A stretch of DNA of 34,350 nt from Alphaproteobacteria bacterium UBA2784 (GTDB lineage: Bacteria > Pseudomonadota > Alphaproteobacteria > Micropepsales > Micropepsaceae). Each line of letters starts with the position of its first letter. Position 1 is the first letter of the stretch. The notes under the pieces are model-generated. The model saw only the letters and a program-made list of their open reading frames with translations, was not told where the DNA came from and did no database searches. Location of the stretch: NCBI GenBank assembly GCA_002352285.1, contig DEIC01000116.1, positions 242 through 34,591 of the forward strand, given 5' to 3'. Shown here piece after piece: positions 16,372 through 24,559 of the stretch. The translations under genes and the position numbers were made by a program.

Positions 16372-18408
16372 ATGACCGGCAACGGGAAAGGAGCAAGGGG
16401 GCCACGCACTGTGGCCCTCGTGGGACCATATGCCAGCGGCAAGACGACGCTGCTGGAAAGTATTCTGGCCGTTACAGGCGCGACGACGCGCAAAGGTTCC
16501 GTTTCAGCGGGCAACAGTATTGGTGATTCAAGCCCGGAAGCCCGCGCCCATAAAATGAGTACAGAGCTCAACGTGGCCACCACCCAGTATCTGGGCGAGA
16601 GTTTCACGTTCCTTGATTGCCCCGGCTCGGTTGAATTTGCACAGGAAGCCCTGCACGCGCTGGAAGGTGCAGATGCCGCCGTGGTTGTCACGGAACCCGA
16701 TGGCGCAAAGGCGCGCATGCTGCGGCCGCTTCTCAAACATCTTTCCGATCACGCCATTCCGCACTTCATCTTCGTCAACAAGATCGACAAGGCGCATGGC
16801 AGCATTCGCGAGCTTCTGGGCGCACTGGCGCCAGTGAGCGACCGCAAGCTGGTGTTGCGCCAGGTGCCGATCTGGAAGAACGAGATCGTCACGGGATTCA
16901 TCGACCTCGCGCTCGACCGGGCTTTTGTTTACCGGGAACATGCGCCGTCTGAACTGATCGAGCGGCCCAAAGAAATCGACGAGCGCTTCCGTGAGGCACG
17001 CTATGAGATGCTGGAGCGGCTGGCCGACTATGACGACCATCTGATGGAGGAGCTGCTCTCTGACATCGAGCCACCGCGCGATGAAGTGTTCGCAGACCTG
17101 GCGCGTGAACTGGCGGAAGGTCTGATCGTGCCCGTGCTGATTGGCTCGGCGGAGCGCGACAATGGGGTGCGGCGCCTCCTGAAGGCCTTACGCCACGAAG
17201 TGCCCGAAGTGACGCGACTTGCGGCGCGGGCGGCAAAGGCGCTGCCCGAAGGTGCGGCGCGCATCGTCAAGACGATGCATACAACGGGGGGCAAGCTGTC
17301 GGTTGCGCGCGTGCTTTCCGGCACCATCAAGGATGGCGCAACTCTGCATGCAGCTGGCGGGGCGGAAGCGCGCATTGGCGGGCTCTTTTCCATGCTGGGC
17401 GCCAAGACCACCAAGATCAATGAGGCGCATGCAGGTGATCTCGTCGCCTTCGGGCGCCTGGAACCGATGCAGACGGGCGCGATCGTATCGCTCACCAAGG
17501 CCGGTCAGGCGGCTGATGCGCCGCCGTCACTGACGCCGGTGCATGCGCTGGCGCTTTCTGTCTCTGACCGCAAGGATGACGTGAAGCTGTCGCAGGCGCT
17601 GCACAAAATCTGTGAGGAGGATCTCTCGCTTGCCTATGTGCATCATCCCGAAACGCATGAGCTGGTTCTGTCGGGGCAGGGCGACATCCATCTGAAGGTC
17701 GCGCTGGAGCGGCTTGCCAACAGGTTCGGCATCAAGCTCACATCGCGGCCGCCGCGCATTCCCTATCGTGAAACGATCAAGAAGCCGGTGACGCAGCATG
17801 CCCGCCACAAAAAGCAGTCGGGCGGTCACGGCCAGTTCGGCGACATCACGGTCGAGATCAAACCACTGCCGCGCGGCAGCGGCATCGTGTTTGACGAGCG
17901 TGTGACCGGCGGCGCGGTGCCCAAGAGCTTCATTCCGGCGATTGAAAAGGGCGTGCGCGAGGCGATGCATGCAGGGCCGCTCGGCTTTCAGGTGGTTGAT
18001 GTCGGCGTCACGCTGACGGACGGCAAGTATCATGACGTCGATTCATCGAACGAAGCCTTCATGATCACCGGGCGTCAGGCGATGCACGAAGGATTGCCGC
18101 TTTGCGCGCCGGTGCTGCTGGAGCCTGTGATGGCCGTGAAAATTCACGTGCCGTCAGATGCAACCAGCGCGGTCAACGGCATGGTGTCGTCTCGGCGCGG
18201 GCATATTCTGGGGTTTGATGCGCGCGACGGGTGGAGCGGGTGGGATGTGGTTGATGCCCATATTCCCGAAAGCGAACTTCACGGGCTGATCGTTGATCTG
18301 CGCTCGGCAACTTTGGGCGTGGGCACCTATACCGCCGTGTTCGACCATCTGCAGGAACTGACAGGCCGTCCGGCGGAGCAGGCGCTGGCGGCGGCAAAGG
18401 TGGCGTAA
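16372..18408 (+). CDS. Elongation-factor-G-like GTPase (paralogue, not canonical FusA)
   Basis: A 678-residue translational GTPase with the full EF-G layout: G domain (about 1-270), domain II (HTTGGKLSVARVLSGTIKDG), domain III, domain IV and domain V. The P-loop is GPYASGKT (18-25), NKID is near residue 136, and domain IV keeps KKQSGGHGQFGD and the tip YHDVDSSNEAF. Two features separate it from FusA: the G1 loop lacks the usual H-x-D, and G3 reads DCPGS, with Ser86 where translational GTPases have the catalytic His of PGH. It is not in a str operon. The role is unknown; an EF-G-like family with such changes is known in alphaproteobacteria and actinobacteria. CGGAG lies upstream of the ATG at 16372. 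Confidence 0.9.
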   Translation: MTGNGKGARGPRTVALVGPYASGKTTLLESILAVTGATTRKGSVSAGNSIGDSSPEARAHKMSTELNVATTQYLGESFTFLDCPGSVEFAQEALHALEGADAAVVVTEPDGAKARMLRPLLKHLSDHAIPHFIFVNKIDKAHGSIRELLGALAPVSDRKLVLRQVPIWKNEIVTGFIDLALDRAFVYREHAPSELIERPKEIDERFREARYEMLERLADYDDHLMEELLSDIEPPRDEVFADLARELAEGLIVPVLIGSAERDNGVRRLLKALRHEVPEVTRLAARAAKALPEGAARIVKTMHTTGGKLSVARVLSGTIKDGATLHAAGGAEARIGGLFSMLGAKTTKINEAHAGDLVAFGRLEPMQTGAIVSLTKAGQAADAPPSLTPVHALALSVSDRKDDVKLSQALHKICEEDLSLAYVHHPETHELVLSGQGDIHLKVALERLANRFGIKLTSRPPRIPYRETIKKPVTQHARHKKQSGGHGQFGDITVEIKPLPRGSGIVFDERVTGGAVPKSFIPAIEKGVREAMHAGPLGFQVVDVGVTLTDGKYHDVDSSNEAFMITGRQAMHEGLPLCAPVLLEPVMAVKIHVPSDATSAVNGMVSSRRGHILGFDARDGWSGWDVVDAHIPESELHGLIVDLRSATLGVGTYTAVFDHLQELTGRPAEQALAAAKVA

Positions 18409-18454
18409 TCGGCTGGTCTGGCAGGTCACGGCTGCTCGCGTATTCTTGCGGGAA

Positions 18455-18474
18455 TTTCATGGTTTGCCATGAAA
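18455..18474. promoter_or_regulatory. Perfect palindrome upstream of msrP
   Basis: TTTCATGG-TTTG-CCATGAAA is an 8-bp perfect dyad in the 124-base gap between the EF-G-like gene and msrP, 58 bases before the msrP start. No T-run follows on either strand, so it is more likely an operator or an RNA structure than a terminator. Confidence 0.35.
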
Positions 18475-18532
18475 CCAACGGCCCATGGCCGACGTAAAAG
18501 GTGCAACTGCCCCACCTTTCCGGAGAATCCCC

Positions 18533-19510
18533 ATGCTCATCCGCCGCCCCAAGAGCTGGGAAATGCCTGAGCGTCGGGCGACGCCAGAATCCCTGTTTCT
18601 CAACCGCCGCGCGCTTATCAAGGGGGCAGGCGCCATTGCGGCTGCATCCCTCGTGGCGGGGTGCGATGAGATGGTCACCAGTGCGCGGGCGCAGGCGGGC
18701 GATGATCCCTCTTCGGGCCTTTATCCGTTTGCGCGCAATGACCGCTATCAGCTTGACCGGTCTTTGACCGATGAAGAGGTCGCCTCGACCTACAACAATT
18801 TCTACGAATTCGGATCGCACAAGCGCATCTATGAGGCGGCGCAGGCGCTTCCCATCCGCCCGTGGGACATCGTGATCGACGGCGAAGTCGAGCGGGTGCG
18901 CACGATTTCATTCGATGATCTTATTGCCCAGATGCCGCGGGAAGAGCGGCTTTATCGCCACCGTTGCGTCGAGGCGTGGTCGATGGCGGTGCCGTGGTCG
19001 GGCTTTCCCATGCGTGCGCTCGTTGAATTTGCGCGGCCGCTCGGCAGTGCGGGCTACGTCCGCATGGAGACGTTTCACAATCCCGAGATCGCGCCGGGTC
19101 AGCGGCAGAGCTGGTATCCGTGGCCCTATGTCGAGGGGCTGACGATTGCCGAGGCGACGCACGACCTCGCCTTCCTCGTTACCGGCGTTTATGGCAAGCC
19201 GCTGAAGCGCCAGTTCGGTGCGCCGCTGCGTCTGGCGTTGCCGTGGAAGTATGGCTTCAAGTCGATCAAGTCGATTGTGCGCTTTACTTTCACGCGCGAG
19301 CGGCCGGTTTCGTTCTGGACCGAGATTCAAGGTTCCGAGTATGGCTTCTGGGCCAACGTGAACCCGGAGGTGCCGCATCCGCGCTGGAGCCAGGCGACGG
19401 AAGAGGTGCTGGGCACGGATGAGCGTGTTCCCACTCTCATCTATAACGGCTATGGTGCCGAAGTTGCTTCGCTCTATGCCAACATCGTTGGCGAGGAACT
19501 GTTCCGCTGA
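18533..19510 (+). CDS. msrP: Protein-methionine-sulfoxide reductase, molybdopterin catalytic subunit
   Basis: MsrP (YedY) repairs oxidised methionine in periplasmic proteins using a mononuclear molybdenum-molybdopterin centre. The 325-residue precursor has a Tat signal (FLNRRALIKG followed by AGAIAAASLVAG) and the sulfite-oxidase-fold core: RHRCVEAWSMAVPWSGFP with the Mo-ligating Cys145, ETFHNPEIAPGQ, and the C-terminal GFKSIKSIVRFTF and FWTEIQGSEYGFWANVNPEVPHPRWSQATE that is strongly family-specific. The start at 18533 has GGAG eight bases upstream; an in-frame ATG 48 bases earlier has no such site. The Tat region also contains VAGC, which fits a lipobox. The haem-binding membrane partner MsrQ is not the next gene and is not in the window. 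Confidence 0.94.
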   Translation: MLIRRPKSWEMPERRATPESLFLNRRALIKGAGAIAAASLVAGCDEMVTSARAQAGDDPSSGLYPFARNDRYQLDRSLTDEEVASTYNNFYEFGSHKRIYEAAQALPIRPWDIVIDGEVERVRTISFDDLIAQMPREERLYRHRCVEAWSMAVPWSGFPMRALVEFARPLGSAGYVRMETFHNPEIAPGQRQSWYPWPYVEGLTIAEATHDLAFLVTGVYGKPLKRQFGAPLRLALPWKYGFKSIKSIVRFTFTRERPVSFWTEIQGSEYGFWANVNPEVPHPRWSQATEEVLGTDERVPTLIYNGYGAEVASLYANIVGEELFR

Positions 19511-20170
19511 ATGACGCCGCCGGCACTTGTAATCTTTGATTGTGACGGCGTGCTGGTGGACAGCGAGGCGATTGCCAATGACACGCTGGCAGAGGCGCTG
19601 ACGGCGCTGGGCTTGCCCATGAGCGGGGCCGAGGCGCGGCGGCGCTTTGTCGGCCTTTCCTTTGCCAGTGTCTGCCGGAAGCTGACCGAGGAGCATGGGC
19701 TTGAGCTGCCTGCAGGCTGGGCCGACGAGGTTGAAGCGCGCGACTTCGCGGCATTCCGCGCGCGGCTGAAGCCTGTGCCGGGTGTGCGCCAATTGATTGC
19801 GGCAGTTGATGCGGCGGGCATCAAGAAATGTGTCGCCTCGTCCGGCTCATTTGCCAAGATGGATGTCACGCTGGGCGTTACGGGACTTCGGCTCCATTTC
19901 GACGGCGCAATCTTCAATTCATCGCAGGTGGCGCGCGGCAAGCCGGCGCCCGACCTTTTCCTGCATGCGGCGCGAATGATGGGCGTGCCACCGGAACAGG
20001 CGCTTGTGATTGAAGACAGTGTCTATGGCGTTATGGGCGCGCGGGCCGCGGGCATGCGTGTGATCGGCTATTGCGGCGATCCCGCAACGGACCGCACTGC
20101 GCTGGCAAGCGCAGGCGCGGAGATTGTCACCGGCATGGCAGAAGTGCCGCGCCTGATCGGAATCGGCTGA
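19511..20170 (+). CDS. HAD-superfamily phosphatase, subfamily IA
   Basis: A 219-residue HAD hydrolase. Motif I is FDCDGVLVDSE (nucleophile Asp10, acid/base Asp12); the C1 helical cap follows (residues about 20-80); motif II is CVASSGSF; motif III Lys is in ARGKPAPDLFLHAA; motif IV is VIEDSVYGVMGARAAGM. This places it with phosphoglycolate-phosphatase / beta-phosphoglucomutase-like / 6-phosphogluconate-phosphatase proteins; the Asp-Ser-Glu after motif I is usual for that group, and substrate cannot be assigned. The ATG directly follows the msrP stop (TGAATG), so it is co-transcribed and likely translationally coupled with msrP, although no functional link is known. The stop abuts that of trxB with no gap. 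Confidence 0.9.
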   Translation: MTPPALVIFDCDGVLVDSEAIANDTLAEALTALGLPMSGAEARRRFVGLSFASVCRKLTEEHGLELPAGWADEVEARDFAAFRARLKPVPGVRQLIAAVDAAGIKKCVASSGSFAKMDVTLGVTGLRLHFDGAIFNSSQVARGKPAPDLFLHAARMMGVPPEQALVIEDSVYGVMGARAAGMRVIGYCGDPATDRTALASAGAEIVTGMAEVPRLIGIG

Positions 20171-21139
20171 TTACTCGGCGGCCTGCACGGCATGCGCGTG
20201 ATGGGCATGCGCGATGAATTTTTCCGCTTCCAGTGCTGCCATGCAGCCCATGCCGGCGGCGGTGACGGCCTGGCGATAGACCTTGTCGCGCACATCGCCC
20301 GCCGCAAACACGCCGGGAATGGAGGTCGCCGTCGAGTCCGGCCGCGTCAGGATGTAGCCCTCAGCGTCCATGTTGAGCTGGCCGGTAAAGAGCTGCGTTG
20401 ATGGCACATGGCCGATGGCGACAAAGAGACCGTCCGCCGGGATGGTGCGGCGTTCGCCGGATTTCAGATTGCGCACCACAACGCCCGTTACCGACACGGG
20501 ATCCTTTGTGCCCTCAAGATCGTCAACCACACTGTCCCACACGACACTGATCTTGGGGTGGGCCAGCAAACGCTGCTGGTTCATCTTGTCGGCGCGCAAT
20601 TCATCGCGACGGTGAATGAGCGTAACCTTGCTGGCGAAATTGGTAAGGAACAATGCCTCCTCCACCGCCGTGTTGCCGCCGCCGACAACAGCAACCTGCT
20701 TGCCACGGAAGAAAAAGCCATCGCAGGTGGCGCAGGCCGAAACGCCATGGCCCTGGAATTTCTGTTCGGCTTCGATGCCCAGCCAGCGCGCCTGTGCGCC
20801 GGTCGCGATCACCAGCGCATCGCACGTATAGACCGTGCCGCTGTCGCCGGTCAGGCGGAAGGGGCGCGCCGACAACTCCGCTTTCACGATCACATCATCG
20901 GCAAAGTCGACGCCCAGATGCTCGCACTGGCCCTTCATCTGCTCCATCAGCCACGGGCCCTGAATGGGCGCAGCGAAACCCGGATAGTTTTCAACTTCCG
21001 TCGTGATGGTGAGCTGGCCGCCAGGCTGGAGACCCGCAACAACCAGCGGCTTCAGCATCGCGCGCGCAGCATAGATGGCGGCGGTATAGCCGGCCGGGCC
21101 AGAACCGAGGATGAGAACAGAGACGTGACGCGTGGACAT
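20171..21139 (-). CDS. trxB: Thioredoxin reductase
   Basis: A 322-residue low-molecular-weight thioredoxin reductase, which passes electrons from NADPH through FAD to thioredoxin. The FAD-binding GSGPAGYTAAIYAAR is at 12-26, the redox pair CATC at 136-139, the NADPH-binding VVGGGNTAVEEALFL follows it with HRRDELRA, and the second FAD motif GVFAAGDVRD is near the C-terminus. The last residues are His/Ala-rich (IAHAHHAHAVQAAE), an odd but harmless tail. The ATG at 21139 starts directly at the first strand. It follows the ELM1-family gene on the same strand with a 77-base gap, and is convergent with the HAD gene with zero gap. Confidence 0.97.
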   Translation of the reverse strand: MSTRHVSVLILGSGPAGYTAAIYAARAMLKPLVVAGLQPGGQLTITTEVENYPGFAAPIQGPWLMEQMKGQCEHLGVDFADDVIVKAELSARPFRLTGDSGTVYTCDALVIATGAQARWLGIEAEQKFQGHGVSACATCDGFFFRGKQVAVVGGGNTAVEEALFLTNFASKVTLIHRRDELRADKMNQQRLLAHPKISVVWDSVVDDLEGTKDPVSVTGVVVRNLKSGERRTIPADGLFVAIGHVPSTQLFTGQLNMDAEGYILTRPDSTATSIPGVFAAGDVRDKVYRQAVTAAGMGCMAALEAEKFIAHAHHAHAVQAAE

Positions 21140-21216
21140 GATTGAACCGAAGGTCAGAGGATTTCAGTCTAGATAGGAAGTTTGGGCGCGGGCTGCAATC
21201 ACCACACTGTGACAGG

Positions 21217-22236
21217 TCAAAGCCTTGCCTCTTCGCGGATTTTGGCGGCGATCCGCGCGGTTTCCCGCAACGGCGCGTAATTCCAGTGCTCGAGTGCGCC
21301 AGTAAAGGGGCGGGCGATTCCCCGGCGGATCAGCTCTGCCTTGAACGAATCGAATTTGGGCTTGCCGCCATCCAGCGTGATCAGGTGCACGGGCGCGCCG
21401 GTGGCGGCGGCCTCGGTCATCATGGCGACCGAGTCCTCTGTCACCAGAATGGCGTCGGCGTGGGCAAGGAGGCCGATATAGGGATTTGCGCCTGTGCCAT
21501 CCCAGACAAAGGCGGAAGTGTCCTGCAATGCTGTGCGGATGATGCGCGCCGCAGATTCCGGCGTGCGGCGTGACAGCGTGACCATCAGTGACGCGCCGCC
21601 ATGCGCCAGCGCGGATAATTGCTGTGCGATGGTGGCGGCGCGCACATCGCTCAGCCGATGGGCCTTCGAGTTGCCGCCAATCAGAACGGCGACGCGCGGC
21701 AGAGGCAGGCCCGCAAACCGGGCGGCGAATTCGTTACGTGCCCTTGCCAAAGCGGCGTCGCTGATGCGATGCGGCGCGCCGATGACAGGAAAGACGTTTG
21801 GCCCCTCAACATTGTCATGCAGCGGCGGCACCACAAGATCGAAGGCATCAAGGCGGAAACGCGGCGCTTGCGTCTGCACCGTGAATGTTCTGCCGCCCGA
21901 AAGTTTCTTTACCGCAATGCTGACGGGAATGCTCTGCCGCCCGGTGCCAATCAGGATGCGCGGCCATGGCGGCGTGATTGCCGACGAGCCTGCCGCCAGC
22001 TTTGCCGGAACATTTTCCGGAATGCGCGGCGCGAAGAGCGACCAGGGGAAGCGGAAGCGCACGCGCTTCACGACAAAGGGCAGACCCAGCGCCTCGGCCA
22101 GGCCGATCCCCTGATTTTCCATGCCGGCATGGCCCTCGCTGACGACCCAGATGGCAGGCGCAGCATCAGGATCAGGCAAAGACTCGCCACCGGACGCTGA
22201 TCCATTTGATTGCGTGCTGTGTGACGGAGGCGTCAT
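21217..22236 (-). CDS. ELM1-family (DUF1022) protein
   Basis: A 339-residue protein of the ELM1/GRDP family, named after the plant mitochondrial-fission factor ELM1 but widespread in alphaproteobacteria. Family patterns are visible: WVVSEGHAGMENQGIGLAEALG near the N-terminus, IGTGRQSIPVSIAVKKL, FTVQTQAPRFRLDAFDLVVPPLHD, VLIGGNSKAHRL, and ILVTEDSVAMMTEAAATGAPVHLI. The fold looks like a GT-B-type glycosyltransferase or epimerase, but the bacterial function is not established. A Pro/Ser-rich leader of ~25 residues precedes the domain. The ATG at 22236 is chosen over one at 22347, which would enter the Lrp promoter region. It is divergent from the Lrp gene and probably co-transcribed with trxB. 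Confidence 0.87.
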   Translation of the reverse strand: MTPPSHSTQSNGSASGGESLPDPDAAPAIWVVSEGHAGMENQGIGLAEALGLPFVVKRVRFRFPWSLFAPRIPENVPAKLAAGSSAITPPWPRILIGTGRQSIPVSIAVKKLSGGRTFTVQTQAPRFRLDAFDLVVPPLHDNVEGPNVFPVIGAPHRISDAALARARNEFAARFAGLPLPRVAVLIGGNSKAHRLSDVRAATIAQQLSALAHGGASLMVTLSRRTPESAARIIRTALQDTSAFVWDGTGANPYIGLLAHADAILVTEDSVAMMTEAAATGAPVHLITLDGGKPKFDSFKAELIRRGIARPFTGALEHWNYAPLRETARIAAKIREEARL

Positions 22237-22358
22237 TATGCTGCGATCTGGCGAAACATTGTTGCTGACTTTGCAGACTTTCTCACTAAGATGGGACCAG
22301 TTCTTTCCCGGGCACAAGCCTGTTCCGGCCGTCTCAAGACCCTTCATAGGGGAAAACC

Positions 22359-22847
22359 ATGCAGCGTATCAAACTTGATGCCATTGACCGGCGCATCCTC
22401 TCTGAACTGCGCGACGACGGGCGCATCACCAATGTGGAACTGGCGCGCCGGGTGAAAATTTCGCCGCCGCCCTGTCTGCGCCGCGTGCGTGCGCTGGAGG
22501 AGGCGGGCTTCATCAAGGGCTATCACGCTGATCTGGATGCACGCCTTCTGGGCTATGAGGTGACGGTGTTCGTCATGGTCGGGCTGTCAACGCAGGCGGA
22601 CGCTGATCTGCGCGCGTTTGAAGATCAGGTGCGCGGCTGGCCGATCGTGCGCGAGTGCTACATGCTCAATGGCGAGATCGACTTCATCCTGAAATGCGTG
22701 GCGCATGATCTGTCGTCGTTCCAGACCTTCCTGACGGAAGAGCTGACGCGCGCGAAGAACGTGTCGAGCGTGAAGACCTCGCTCATCGTGCGCACGTCCA
22801 AGGACGAGCCGGGCGTTCCCGTCGAGCCGCTGAAGCAGCCGGGCTGA
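22359..22847 (+). CDS. Lrp/AsnC-family transcriptional regulator
   Basis: A 162-residue leucine-responsive-type regulator. The N-terminal winged helix-turn-helix is LDAIDRRILSELRDDGRITNVELARRVKISPPPCLRRVRALEEAGFI (about residues 5-55), followed by a beta strand linker and the C-terminal RAM/ACT-like ligand-binding domain (about 65-150) with the VRECYMLNGEIDFILKC segment. Such regulators form octamers and respond to amino acids. It starts 122 bases from the divergent ELM1-family gene, which it may regulate along with itself and the MFS gene that begins 2 bases after its stop. The target and ligand cannot be read from the sequence. The trxB-lrp vicinity is common in alphaproteobacteria. Confidence 0.92.
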   Translation: MQRIKLDAIDRRILSELRDDGRITNVELARRVKISPPPCLRRVRALEEAGFIKGYHADLDARLLGYEVTVFVMVGLSTQADADLRAFEDQVRGWPIVRECYMLNGEIDFILKCVAHDLSSFQTFLTEELTRAKNVSSVKTSLIVRTSKDEPGVPVEPLKQPG

Positions 22848-22849
22848 GA

Positions 22850-24118
22850 TTGAGCGACACGCCTTCCTCGCATGACGGCGGCGTTTTCTCGCCCGCGTTG
22901 TTCCGGCATCAGGATTTTGTGCGGCTCTGGCTCGCGCAGGTGGGCAGCGCCTTTGGCAGCCGCATCACGCGCACGGCGCTTCCGGCTATTGCGATCCTCA
23001 CGCTTGCGGCAAGCCCCAGCGAAGTGACCGCGATGTCGGTGCTGGGCCTTATCCCCGGCGCCATCATCGGCATTGCGGCAGGCGCGATGATCGACCGCGC
23101 GCGCAAGCGGCGGGTAATGGTGGCGGCAGATCTTGCGCGCGCGTTTCTCGTGCTGCTGGTGCCGGTGGCGGCTTTGATGAGCCTCTTGTCGATGCCGCTT
23201 CTCTATGCGGTGTCGTTTCTGGTGGGCGCGGCGACTTCCCTGTTCCAGCTTGCCAACAGCGCCTATGTGCCGGTGCTTGTGGGGCGCGATCATCTAATCG
23301 AGGCGAACTCAAAGCTTGGCGCTACAGATTCGGCAGCAGAGATCACCGGCCCTGCGGCGGCGGGCATTCTGATCGAGTGGCTGACCGCGCCGGTAACGAT
23401 GGTGATTGACGCTTGCACCTATCTCTGGTCGGCGTTGATGCTCGGGCGCATCCGCGTGCGGGAGGCGCCGGGCGGCGCGACTGAATCACCCGCACATGAT
23501 GATGTTCCGATCTCCGGCATGTGGGCCGGTGTGGGCATTGCGCTGAGGCACCCCTTGCTGCGGCCTCTGCTGCTGGCCGAGATTCCGCGTGCGGCCTATG
23601 TCGGCGCACTCATCTCGCTCTACATGTACTACGTGCTGGAAACGCTTTCGCTGTCGCCGGGCATGGCGGGCATCATTATCGGCTTTGGCGGTGTTGGTGC
23701 GCTTTTCGGTGCGATGATTGCGAACTCGCTGCCACGGCTCTTTGGTTTCGGGCCGGCGATCATCCTGACCGCTTTGGTGGGCGAGGCGGCGGCCCTTCTG
23801 ATCCCTCTGTCGGCCGAGGGGCTGACGGTGCCGCTCCTGATTGCGCACCAGCTGATCGGTGACGCGTTTTTAATGGCGCATCTCGTGCTGGTGATGAGCC
23901 TGCGTCAGGCGGTGGCGCCGCGCCAGGCGCTGGCGCGGGTCAACGGCGCATTTGCCGCGATGCAGGGATTGATGCTGCCGGTCGCTGCTGTCTGCGTCGG
24001 CTTTCTGGCCGAAGCGGTGGGCGTGACTGTGACAATGTGGATTGCCACCGGGATCGGCATGCTCGCGCCCGTCATTCTGGCAACGCGCGGGATGATGGGG
24101 CTTCAACGGCTTAGTTGA
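22850..24118 (+). CDS. MFS transporter, EntS-like (MFS_3) type
   Basis: A 422-residue major-facilitator protein with about 11-12 hydrophobic helices. It opens FRHQDFVRLWLAQVGSAFGSRITRTALP, typical of EntS/MFS_3 exporters, and has the cytoplasmic loop 2-3 motif AGAMIDRARKRRVMVAADLAR and the helix 4-5 ATSLFQLANSAYVPVLVGRDHLIEANS block that recurs in this subfamily. Substrate is unknown; siderophore or drug efflux would be usual. The start is a TTG at 22850, just 2 bases after the Lrp stop; no ATG or GTG upstream is possible and the next in-frame ATG lies inside helix 2. Translation coupling with the regulator is likely. Confidence 0.85.
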   Translation: MSDTPSSHDGGVFSPALFRHQDFVRLWLAQVGSAFGSRITRTALPAIAILTLAASPSEVTAMSVLGLIPGAIIGIAAGAMIDRARKRRVMVAADLARAFLVLLVPVAALMSLLSMPLLYAVSFLVGAATSLFQLANSAYVPVLVGRDHLIEANSKLGATDSAAEITGPAAAGILIEWLTAPVTMVIDACTYLWSALMLGRIRVREAPGGATESPAHDDVPISGMWAGVGIALRHPLLRPLLLAEIPRAAYVGALISLYMYYVLETLSLSPGMAGIIIGFGGVGALFGAMIANSLPRLFGFGPAIILTALVGEAAALLIPLSAEGLTVPLLIAHQLIGDAFLMAHLVLVMSLRQAVAPRQALARVNGAFAAMQGLMLPVAAVCVGFLAEAVGVTVTMWIATGIGMLAPVILATRGMMGLQRLS

Positions 24119-24232
24119 TGAATGCCCACCCACGTCAACCGTCACAACCCTGCCATTCTTGACAGGCAAGTCTGAGGCGAGTGAGGTTGCCAATCTGGCG
24201 CGGATGTCGCGCCTTGGGGAGGGAGTTGTCCC

Positions 24233-24556
24233 ATGTTCTGGCGCGCAGTTGTTTCCGCGTGGCGCAGTGTCATCTCGATCTTGATGGCGTTCGCGCTGCT
24301 CATTCTCTCCTTCATCTACTGGCCGGAGCAGCTCAACACGACGCTGGAGGTGTCGGGCACGATCCGCGACTTCCTGCTGGCCCATGTCGGCGAGGATGCC
24401 CAGACGCAAATTCTGGCCAAGGAAGTGCTGACCGAAGAGAAGATCACGATGGCGATCCTCTTCCTCGTCTCGCGGCTTTTCATCCTGACGGCGCTGATCT
24501 TCGTCTTCCAGCTGCTTTATGAGCTGGTGTTCGGTCGCAGCCGCCGCGAAGCGTGA
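24233..24556 (+). CDS. Small two-helix membrane protein, unknown function
   Basis: A 107-residue protein with transmembrane segments at about 10-30 (VISILMAFALLILSFIYW) and 76-99 (ILFLVSRLFILTALIFVFQLLY), separated by a ~45-residue polar region, and a basic end (GRSRREA). I recognise no family. GGGAGGGAG lies about 8-16 bases before the ATG, a strong ribosome-binding site. A 114-base gap separates it from the MFS gene, so it may have its own promoter. It converges on greA with 3 bases between stops. Both ends probably lie on the cytoplasmic side; that is inference from charge. Confidence 0.65.
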   Translation: MFWRAVVSAWRSVISILMAFALLILSFIYWPEQLNTTLEVSGTIRDFLLAHVGEDAQTQILAKEVLTEEKITMAILFLVSRLFILTALIFVFQLLYELVFGRSRREA

Positions 24557-24559
24557 GCG

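Noticed and set aside
16197..16736. N-terminal extension of the DUF4328 copy 2 frame
   Set aside because: The frame stays open upstream but runs antisense into the EF-G-like gene and contains no membrane or signal features; the ATG at 16196 with GGGA upstream is preferred.
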